Assembly (NCBI GenBank): GCA_019312705.1
Contig: JAFDCW010000071.1
Coordinates: forward strand, 1 to 10,401
Source of the DNA: Deltaproteobacteria bacterium
GTDB lineage: Bacteria; Myxococcota; Polyangia; Polyangiales; B10-G4
Length of the DNA: 10,401 nucleotides
Direction: 5' to 3'
Position numbers and translations under genes: made by a program. Positions 5,922-10,401 of the stretch are shown piece by piece (positions within the stretch are counted from its first letter, which is position 1; each line of letters opens with the position of its first letter). The notes beneath the pieces were generated by a model that saw only the letters and a list, made by a program, of their open reading frames with translations, searched no databases and was not told the origin of the DNA.

Positions 5922-7022
5922 TCAAGGGATGGCGCAAAGGAGGCCGTGGGCTGCCTCGCCGTGGGCGCGGATCGTCCCGAGGCCGGCCGGGAGAACGGCG
6001 GACCGGCCCCGAGAGACGGCCACCTCGAAGCCCTCGCCCCGTAGGGTGATCTGGCCCTCGATCACGGTGAGCGATCGGAGCGCATTTCGGGTGTTCAGCT
6101 CGATTTCTCCGGAACCGGCGATGCGTTCGACCTCCAGGTGGGCGGACCGGAGGGGCCCGTCGGGGCCGGCGAGGGGGTCGACCGAAAGGGGGGCCCCACG
6201 GTCGGGAACGCCGGCTTGGCGCCTCATGGTCTTGAGGAAGGCTTCTCCCCGGGGCGCGTCCCAGTCGGTGACCGCCAGGGCCTTTTCGACATGCAATGGC
6301 CGAGGGGCCCCGCCATCGCCGGTCGCGGGCCGCCCCGCGGCGTCGTACCGGCGGTTCCAATCCCAGTAGCGGTAGGTGACCCCGCGGCGTCCCGGGGCGA
6401 CGTGCTGGGGCTCGATGAGGGTAAGCCCGGGGCCGATCGCGTGGGCCGTCCCCGCCTCGATGAGGAAGAAATCGCCGGCCGAGACGGGCACAAAGCCGAG
6501 CAGTTTCGAGACGTCGTCGCCCTCGCGGATCGCACGCTCCATCGAGGCGCGGGTCGTGCCGGGGGCGAGGCCGAGGTAGAGACCGGCGCGAGGGGCGGCT
6601 TCGAGCACGTACCAAGACTCGGGTTTGCCCGCCTCTCCCTCCTGAAGCCCGGGGTAGTCGTCGGCGGGGTGGATCTGCACAGAGAGGGGCTCGGCGGTGT
6701 CGAGGAGTTTGACGAGGAGGGCGGTCGCAGTCCGGCCCTTTCCGGCCTCACGGCCGATGGCGAAGAGAGGATCCGCCGCGAGCACGTCTCCCAGGGCAGG
6801 TCCCCCGTCCGCGACCCGGCTCGGAAAGTCCGGTTCCACGGACACCTCCCAGGACTCGCCGACCTTGTCGTAGCGGCGATCGTCGGCGACCGGGGCGTGG
6901 GCCTTGTAGTCGTCGAGGATGCGCGTGCCGCCCCAGGGGGTGCGCTTCGGCGGGGTGAAATTGTCCGCGGCGAGCAGGAGTGGCGCTCGCAAATGATCTC
7001 GAAGTGGGCGTTGGTTGGTCAC
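5922..7022 (-). CDS. manA: Mannose-6-phosphate isomerase, class I
   Basis: The enzyme interconverts fructose-6-phosphate and mannose-6-phosphate using zinc in a cupin fold, feeding GDP-mannose synthesis. With the GTG start at 7022 it is 366 residues. Visible motifs: NFTPPKRTPWGG (21-32), SVQIHPADDY (114-123) with zinc ligands Gln116 and His118, GKPESWYVLE (132-141) with Glu135, and EAGTAHAIGPG (189-199) with His194, followed by a second cupin-like half ending near the C-terminus. Length fits the shorter bacterial class I enzymes. Start is uncertain: GTG 7022 has only an A-run upstream, TTG 6992 (MRAPLLLAADNF, 356 residues) has a weak GAGAT, and TTG 7100 would leave just 2 bp before the divergent gene. 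It opens the operon with the GT2 and deacetylase genes, so the three products probably serve one mannose-related glycan pathway. It is divergent from the hypothetical gene at 7103. Confidence 0.94.
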   Translation of the reverse strand: MTNQRPLRDHLRAPLLLAADNFTPPKRTPWGGTRILDDYKAHAPVADDRRYDKVGESWEVSVEPDFPSRVADGGPALGDVLAADPLFAIGREAGKGRTATALLVKLLDTAEPLSVQIHPADDYPGLQEGEAGKPESWYVLEAAPRAGLYLGLAPGTTRASMERAIREGDDVSKLLGFVPVSAGDFFLIEAGTAHAIGPGLTLIEPQHVAPGRRGVTYRYWDWNRRYDAAGRPATGDGGAPRPLHVEKALAVTDWDAPRGEAFLKTMRRQAGVPDRGAPLSVDPLAGPDGPLRSAHLEVERIAGSGEIELNTRNALRSLTVIEGQITLRGEGFEVAVSRGRSAVLPAGLGTIRAHGEAAHGLLCAIP

Positions 7023-7102
7023 TTTTTTGGTGGGTGCCTGTCCGACATGTAGGTTCGTGTCAGGTGACCCGGTTGGGCCGGGCGCCGAGGAGGCAGGCAA
7101 GC

Positions 7103-7420
7103 ATGGGTTATCGAGGCAACGACCGGCGAATTCACAAGGTCTTCGTTACGCGCAATACCGAGTACCACGTCCGGCAGGACCAGTGCATCGGGGTCCGGGA
7201 CCGGCGCAGCGGCGAGTGGCTCAAGGCCCACCTTGCCCTTCGCTCGAAGATCTCCGGCTCCATCCGTTTCAGCCGCGAAGGGGGCGTCGTACCGAACGAG
7301 GGTCGCCCGCAGATCGGCGATTCGCTCTTCTTTCAGGCCTCCGGTCGTGATCTGGTGACCAGTTCGATCCTCGCGGTCGAGCGCCCCCAGAAGCTCATCG
7401 TGCAGACCTACGACTTCTAG
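7103..7420 (+). CDS. Conserved-looking hypothetical protein, 105 residues
   Basis: I do not recognise this protein. It begins with a basic segment (RGNDRRIHKVFVTRNTEYHV), has alternating hydrophobic and polar residues suggesting a small beta-rich domain, and ends VERPQKLIVQTYDF. There is no signal peptide, transmembrane helix or Cys cluster; the only Cys is residue 28. Evidence that it is real: an ATG with GAGGAG (7087-7092) 10 nt upstream, GC-rich third positions matching the neighbours, balanced amino-acid composition, and an end that coincides precisely with the end of the convergent gene. Predicted location is cytoplasm. It is divergent from manA, and the 80 bp between them must hold both 5' control regions. 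No function is assigned; a small nucleic-acid or ligand-binding beta-barrel is one possibility only. Confidence 0.75.
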   Translation: MGYRGNDRRIHKVFVTRNTEYHVRQDQCIGVRDRRSGEWLKAHLALRSKISGSIRFSREGGVVPNEGRPQIGDSLFFQASGRDLVTSSILAVERPQKLIVQTYDF

Positions 7421-8298
7421 AGCTCTTCGAAGAGCCGGTGGAGGGCCCTGCCCTCGAGGCTCTGCCCATCGGCTCGAGCGGCGGTGACCAGGACGCCGTC
7501 GTCCGAAGCGCGCACGACGACCCCCCGGTCGACGCAGCGTGCTTCGGCTACCGCGAGGGCCCGCGGCAACTCGTCTCCGTACCGCTCGGCGCCCACGACT
7601 TCGACTTCGTGTCCGCCGAAGTCCGCGGTGGCGCCCGGGTGCGGGCCGGCCGCACGGACCAGGCGCAAGATCGCCGTGACCTCCTGTCGCCAGTCGATGG
7701 CGAGCTGTTCGGGAGACGGGAACGGAGCTGAGGTCGCCCCGCCCTCGTCCTGGTGGCGGCCTTCCATCGGGTCCCCGGTCACGAGGCGCTCGGCCGTTTC
7801 CACGAGGAGGCCTAGGGATGGCCGATCGAGGCGCCGGGCGAGGGACCAGGCGTCGTCGTCGCCTATGGAGACCGGAATCTGGGCGATGATGTCGCCCGTG
7901 TCGTAGGTCGCGGTGAGGCGGTGCAGGGTCACACCGGTCTCCTGGTCCCCGGCCCGGAGAGCCCAGAAGTAGGGGTCCGGACCCCGCCACCGGGGCAGGA
8001 GCGAGGGGTGTACGCCGAAGGCCCCGGCTCGGCCCAGGGCGAGGACCTCGGGGGGGATGCGGCGGGGCCAAAACCAACTCAAGACCACGTCCGGGCGGGC
8101 GCTCTCGAGGGTTCTCCGGACTCCCTCGTCGGTGAGGTCCGGCCGCCCGAGGACCAGGGTTCCCAAGGCCCCCAGGCGACGCCGGACCCGTCGCGCCCCG
8201 GGCGCTTGGGGGTGGCCCAGGCCCACCGCGACGGGCCGATGGCCCGCTTCTGCCAGACAGAGGGCTCCCAAGGGGAGGCCCAGGTACAGGATGCGCAC
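7417..8298 (-). CDS. Methionyl-tRNA formyltransferase-like protein, catalytic Asn replaced by Gly
   Basis: This 293-residue protein has the formyltransferase fold: GVHPSLLPRWRG (95-106), ALRAGDQETGVTLHRL (113-128) and TYDTGDIIAQ (131-140), then a C-terminal beta-rich domain (about 200-290) like the OB-type domain of Fmt and ArnA. In E. coli Fmt the triad is Asn106, His108 and Asp144. Here His97 and Asp133 align with identical spacing, but the Asn position is Gly95. The Fmt tRNA-binding insertion (PAGRGKK-type loop) is missing; the region after strand 2 is short and Arg-rich. It is therefore probably not the housekeeping Fmt, and may use another formyl acceptor such as an amino-sugar, or be catalytically altered. 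GTG at 8296-8298 is the start because the Rossmann strand MRILYLGLPLGALCLAEAGH begins there. The stop shares CTAG with the convergent gene; the start is divergent from the NUDIX gene. Confidence 0.88.
   Translation of the reverse strand: MRILYLGLPLGALCLAEAGHRPVAVGLGHPQAPGARRVRRRLGALGTLVLGRPDLTDEGVRRTLESARPDVVLSWFWPRRIPPEVLALGRAGAFGVHPSLLPRWRGPDPYFWALRAGDQETGVTLHRLTATYDTGDIIAQIPVSIGDDDAWSLARRLDRPSLGLLVETAERLVTGDPMEGRHQDEGGATSAPFPSPEQLAIDWRQEVTAILRLVRAAGPHPGATADFGGHEVEVVGAERYGDELPRALAVAEARCVDRGVVVRASDDGVLVTAARADGQSLEGRALHRLFEEL
7422..7435. other. 14-bp perfect palindrome at a convergent gene junction
   Basis: GCTCTTCGAAGAGC is perfectly self-complementary. It sits in the last codons of the formyltransferase-like gene and directly after the stop of the plus-strand hypothetical gene. 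It could form a short hairpin on either transcript, but there is no loop room or U-tract, so a terminator role is weak and inferred. Confidence 0.4.
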
Positions 8299-8305
8299 AA
8301 AGAAT

Positions 8306-8313
8306 GGTATACC
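8306..8313. promoter_or_regulatory. Palindromic GGTATACC, candidate bidirectional -10 element
   Basis: The 8-bp palindrome lies in the 22-bp gap between two divergent GTG starts (8298 minus, 8321 plus). Read on either strand, TATACC ends exactly 7 nt before the GTG. On the plus strand it is preceded by TGG, an extended -10 motif. No good -35 is seen on either side. Position and symmetry are direct observations; the promoter role is inferred. Confidence 0.4.
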
Positions 8314-8320
8314 GCCCGCC

Positions 8321-8731
8321 GTGCCGAATTCGCCGAGAAGAACGATCCGCGTAGTGGCGGCCGTCGTTGAGCGCGATGGTCGATACCTGATCACCCAACG
8401 CCGGCCCAACGCCGTCCTGCCCCTCCTGTGGGAGTTTCCCGGAGGTCGGGTCGAGCATGGGGAGTCCGACACGGACGCCCTCACCCGCGAGGTGCGCGAG
8501 CGTCTCGACGCCGGCGTCGCGGTGGGTCAGATGATCTCGTACGTTCGCCATCCCTACGACGCATACGAGGTGGAACTCTACCTCTACGACTGCCGGCTCG
8601 TCGGCGACCAGGAGCTGATCTGCCAAGCGGTCAACGACTATCGCTGGGTCACCTCGGCAGAGTTTGACCAATACTCGTTCACCCCGGCGGACGAGGCCTC
8701 CATGGCGCAACTCCTCGGAGAGACGAACTGA
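8321..8731 (+). CDS. NUDIX hydrolase, MutT-like, with altered NUDIX box
   Basis: The product is 136 residues. The core is a MutT-like fold: VVAAVVERDGRYLITQR (11-27), LLWEFPGG (35-42), then a NUDIX box at 42-64. The box keeps Gly42, Glu48, Arg56, Glu57 and Glu60, but the last metal-binding Glu of REUxEE is Arg61 and the following Gly is Asp63. NUDIX enzymes cleave nucleoside diphosphates linked to another group; MutT removes 8-oxo-dGTP. VNDYRWVTSAEFDQYSFTPAD (104-124) fits the MutT-type C-terminus. The changed box may lower or alter activity. Start GTG 8321 places the first strand correctly and lies 7 nt after the TATACC box. ATG 8291 is an alternative giving 10 more residues and would overlap the divergent gene by 8 bp. 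Its TGA overlaps the ATG of the lipoprotein gene by one base (TGATG), so the two are co-translated. Confidence 0.88.
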   Translation: MPNSPRRTIRVVAAVVERDGRYLITQRRPNAVLPLLWEFPGGRVEHGESDTDALTREVRERLDAGVAVGQMISYVRHPYDAYEVELYLYDCRLVGDQELICQAVNDYRWVTSAEFDQYSFTPADEASMAQLLGETN

Positions 8732-9342
8732 TGAAGTGCTTCCTGACCCTCGCCCTGACGCTCAACCTCCTGTTCGCGACCGCCGGGTGTTCTCGCAACG
8801 ATGACGCGGCAGCGACCCACCACGAGCACGCCGAGCACGCGGGAGCGTCGACTCTCGCTCAGGCCGAGGGCCAGACCGACTGTCCTGGTGGTGGTGCCTG
8901 CGGGACCGTCGCCGCCGGCGACGAGGCCGTCGCCGATGGACCCCAGCCAGCCCATACCGACGACAGCGGCGCTCGCCTCTTCGGCACCGAGCTCTCGACC
9001 GATCGCGAGGCTGTCGATCTTGCGGCGCTCATCGCGTCCCCGAACGACTACGCCGGGCAGGTCGTGAAGACCGAGGGCACCATCAGCGCCGTGTGCCAGC
9101 GCATGGGCTGCTGGATGGAGATGACCACCGCCGAGGGCGGTCCGGCGGTTCGTGTTCCGATGGCAGGGCACAGCTTCTTCCTACCGAGGGACGTCTCGGG
9201 GGCGCGGGCGACGGTCGAAGGCTCCTTCGAGGTTGCGGAACTGCCCGCGGCCACCCAGGAGCACCTCCGCGAGGAGGGCGCCCAGGCGGCGGACCAGAGC
9301 CTCGCCATCACCGCGACCGGCGTGCTCATTCACGCTAGTTGA
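8731..9342 (+). CDS. DUF4920-type lipoprotein with His- and Cys-rich N-terminal region
   Basis: This 203-residue protein starts with a lipoprotein signal (MKCFLTLALTLNLLFATAGC, lipid-attachment Cys20), then a short His-rich stretch (THHEHAEHAG, 29-38), a CPGGGACG motif (51-58) and an acidic linker. The folded domain (about 82-201) contains YAGQVVKTEGTISAVCQRMG (107-126) followed by CWMEM. The VCQxxGCWM core is diagnostic of DUF4920, an OB-like domain of unknown function found in exported proteins. Cys122 and Cys127, with the upstream His/Cys cluster, could bind a metal such as copper or form a disulfide; this is inference. It should be anchored to a membrane and face the periplasm. The ATG overlaps the NUDIX stop by one base, with GGAGAG about 9 nt upstream. 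The next gene starts 4 bp after its TGA, so these three genes look like one transcription unit. Confidence 0.87.
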   Translation: MKCFLTLALTLNLLFATAGCSRNDDAAATHHEHAEHAGASTLAQAEGQTDCPGGGACGTVAAGDEAVADGPQPAHTDDSGARLFGTELSTDREAVDLAALIASPNDYAGQVVKTEGTISAVCQRMGCWMEMTTAEGGPAVRVPMAGHSFFLPRDVSGARATVEGSFEVAELPAATQEHLREEGAQAADQSLAITATGVLIHAS

Positions 9343-9346
9343 CGCC

Positions 9347-10189
9347 ATGGCGGATGCACCGGATGCCTGTTCCAGCTGCGGTACCTCGGTGCCGGCAGGA
9401 CGCGCCCGGTGTCCCGGTTGTGGCAAGGTCTTTGGTGAGGACAATCGCTGTCCCAGCTGCCACGCCGTAGCCGCCGTCTACCCCGCGGCCGGGGGCTACA
9501 TCTGCGCGGCCTGTAGCGCGCCGCGGCAGCGCCTCGAAAGCACCGTGGTCCTCGGGGGCGCCGCGGGCGCTCGGTTGCCCGGTGGGTCTACGCACGCTGC
9601 GGGCGGGGCCCTCGCGCCGGCATCCGCGAACGCCGGTGCTCCGGTAGCCCAGGCGGCGACCCGGGGCGCGTCGATGGGCCTGCGGGTAGCCGGGATCGGG
9701 GCCATCGTGGTCGGAGTCTTCGCCGCCGTGGCCCTCGGCCTCCTGGTGCCCGGGGCGACGGGGTTGGTGCTCGCGGCGGTCCTCGGCGGCGGCTTCGTGA
9801 CCGCCGGAGTCGGCGGCCTCTGGGCCGGGGCCCGGGCGGGGGAGCGCGCCGATGAACGGGCTCGGGCGGCCCGTCAGCTCGCCATTCTCAACCTCGCCGA
9901 GAAGAGCGGCGGCGACCTCAACGCGACCGAGGTCGCCCGGGGCCTCGGCGTCTCTCTCCAGGACGCCGACGACGCCCTCACCGCAATGGCGGACGGCAGT
10001 CGGGTCACCGTCGAGGTCGACCCCGACGGTGTCGTTCACTACGTGTTTCGGGAGATCGCCTCGCTGTCGGCGGCGGCACCCCGGGTGCGCATCGACGCCT
10101 CCCTCGCACCCCGGGAGGCGGTCGAAGAAGCCGTGGAGGCCTTCGCCGAAGAAAGCGACTCCCCTCCCCAGGAACGCGAAGAGACCTGA
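9347..10189 (+). CDS. Zinc-ribbon membrane protein with C-terminal winged-helix-like domain
   Basis: The 280-residue protein has no family name I can give. The N-terminus carries two zinc-ribbon-like Cys sets: C8/C11 with C22/C25 (CSSC, CPGC) and C35/C38 with C53/C56 (CPSC, CAAC). An Ala/Gly-rich linker (about 65-108) leads to two hydrophobic segments (about 113-134 and 137-160), a likely helical hairpin in the membrane. A basic amphipathic region (162-176) is followed by ARQLAILNLAEKSGGDLNATEVARGLGV (helix-turn-helix-like, about 175-215) and a strand pair RVTVEVDPDGVVHYVF (219-234), a pattern like small winged-helix domains. The tail is acidic. With both ends cytoplasmic this would be a membrane-tethered, possibly DNA- or protein-binding factor, but that is inference. 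ATG 9347 is 4 bp after the lipoprotein stop and lacks a clear ribosome binding site, consistent with coupling. Confidence 0.82.
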   Translation: MADAPDACSSCGTSVPAGRARCPGCGKVFGEDNRCPSCHAVAAVYPAAGGYICAACSAPRQRLESTVVLGGAAGARLPGGSTHAAGGALAPASANAGAPVAQAATRGASMGLRVAGIGAIVVGVFAAVALGLLVPGATGLVLAAVLGGGFVTAGVGGLWAGARAGERADERARAARQLAILNLAEKSGGDLNATEVARGLGVSLQDADDALTAMADGSRVTVEVDPDGVVHYVFREIASLSAAAPRVRIDASLAPREAVEEAVEAFAEESDSPPQEREET

Positions 10190-10242
10190 CCCACAGTGTC
10201 GCAGGTCGCGTGAGACACAAGCGAGATCCATGAACACCTCCT

Positions 10243-10257
10243 ACCCCGTCTCGGGGT
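10243..10257 (+). terminator. Weak hairpin downstream of the NUDIX-lipoprotein-zinc-ribbon unit
   Basis: ACCCCG and CGGGGT form a 6-bp stem with a TCT loop, 53 bp after the stop at 10189. No T-run follows, so intrinsic termination is unproven. The surrounding stretch 10190-10352 holds no gene I can support; it also has a short TTCCCG direct repeat (10293-10304). Confidence 0.3.
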
Positions 10258-10314
10258 CGATTGGGGTGTCCACGAAAACGGGTCAGGCTCAGTTCCCGTT
10301 CCCGTTGACTGGCC

Positions 10315-10331
10315 CCCGGGCTGCGCCCGGG
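10315..10331 (+). terminator. GC-rich hairpin, possible transcription stop
   Basis: CCCGGGC (10315-10321) and GCCCGGG (10325-10331) form a perfect 7-bp all-GC stem with a TGC loop. The following bases are GC-rich without a U-tract. It could be a Rho-type or structural stop between the upstream unit and the gene proposed at 10353. Confidence 0.35.
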
Positions 10332-10340
10332 CGCGTCGAC

Positions 10341-10346
10341 TAGTCT
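10341..10346 (+). promoter_or_regulatory. Candidate -10 box (TAGTCT) before the edge gene
   Basis: TAGTCT fits the TAnnnT pattern and is separated from the GTG at 10353 by exactly 6 nt, the same geometry as before the kinase and channel genes. No convincing -35 is seen. Confidence 0.25.
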
Positions 10347-10352
10347 GTACCC

Positions 10353-10401
10353 GTGCAGCTCCGCGGACTTCGACAGCGAAGCCATGCACGGCTACAGCCG
10401 A
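10353..10401 (+). CDS. Possible start of a gene cut by the right edge
   Basis: From GTG 10353 the frame is open to the window end and encodes an Arg-rich start (MQLRGLRQRSHARLQP). The only supports are the TAGTCT box 6 nt upstream and the lack of a stop in 49 nt; neither is strong. An ATG at 10384 in another frame is an alternative. No product can be named. Confidence 0.2.
   Translation, partial: MQLRGLRQRSHARLQP

Noticed and set aside
5382..7052. Plus-strand open frames opposite GT2 and manA
   Set aside because: Antisense to genes with complete catalytic motifs; repetitive Gly/Glu/Val composition typical of high-GC shadows.
7023..7100. Longer manA start at TTG 7100
   Set aside because: It would leave 2 bp before the divergent ATG at 7103 and overlay that gene's ribosome binding site; the extra residues do not resemble the family N-terminus.
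9335..10237. Minus-strand 300-codon open frame
   Set aside because: Antisense to the zinc-ribbon protein, whose eight paired Cys and two transmembrane segments make it the better gene.
10230..10343. 37-codon open frame starting ATG 10230
   Set aside because: Weak ribosome binding site, low-complexity product, and it spans two GC hairpins; not supportable as a gene.

Overview
This is a GC-rich, densely packed chromosomal window that looks like a Myxococcota (myxobacterial or other deltaproteobacterial-type) genome. The pointers are a membrane-anchored Hanks-type Ser/Thr kinase next to a TPR/PEGA protein, heavy GTG/TTG start use, strong GC bias at third codon positions, and several lineage-style hypothetical proteins. 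I see no mobile element, CRISPR array, tRNA or rRNA gene. The phylum assignment is inference from gene content and cannot be narrowed further.

Layout. Positions 1-3396 lie on the minus strand. From the edge inward they are a partial secreted TPR/PEGA protein whose only plausible start is ATC, a Ser/Thr kinase with one transmembrane helix, a DUF4234 membrane protein, and a TTLGYGD-type ion channel. On the plus strand, 3478-4215 encodes RNase HI with an extra N-terminal domain and a Ser/Ala/Lys repeat linker. Positions 4225-7022 hold a three-gene minus-strand operon: mannose-6-phosphate isomerase (manA), then a dolichol-phosphate-mannose-synthase-like GT2 glycosyltransferase, then a NodB-type deacetylase whose start overlaps the GT2 stop. 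A 105-residue hypothetical protein (7103-7420, plus) meets a methionyl-tRNA-formyltransferase-like protein (7417-8298, minus) at a shared CTAG stop. Divergent from the latter run a NUDIX hydrolase, a DUF4920 lipoprotein and a zinc-ribbon membrane protein (8321-10189, plus). A possible further gene starts at 10353.

How the genes may work together. manA can supply mannose-6-phosphate, a precursor of GDP-mannose. The GT2 would load a sugar onto a polyprenyl phosphate, and the NodB protein would remove an acyl group from the glycan or lipid-linked sugar. With the formyltransferase-like gene nearby, the set resembles the logic of the Arn pathway (formylate, transfer to lipid, deformylate), although the formyltransferase-like protein has lost the catalytic Asn. 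The kinase and its TPR/PEGA partner form a translationally coupled pair typical of myxobacterial signalling loci.

Most worth checking: the Asn-to-Gly change in the formyltransferase-like protein; the degenerate NUDIX box; a GGTATACC palindrome placed symmetrically 7 nt from two divergent GTG starts; TAnnnT boxes exactly 6 nt upstream of three start codons, which suggests leaderless transcription; and the ATC start. The window reads mainly as ordinary core chromosome with several unusual details. I did not find clear evidence for a wholly new multi-gene system.
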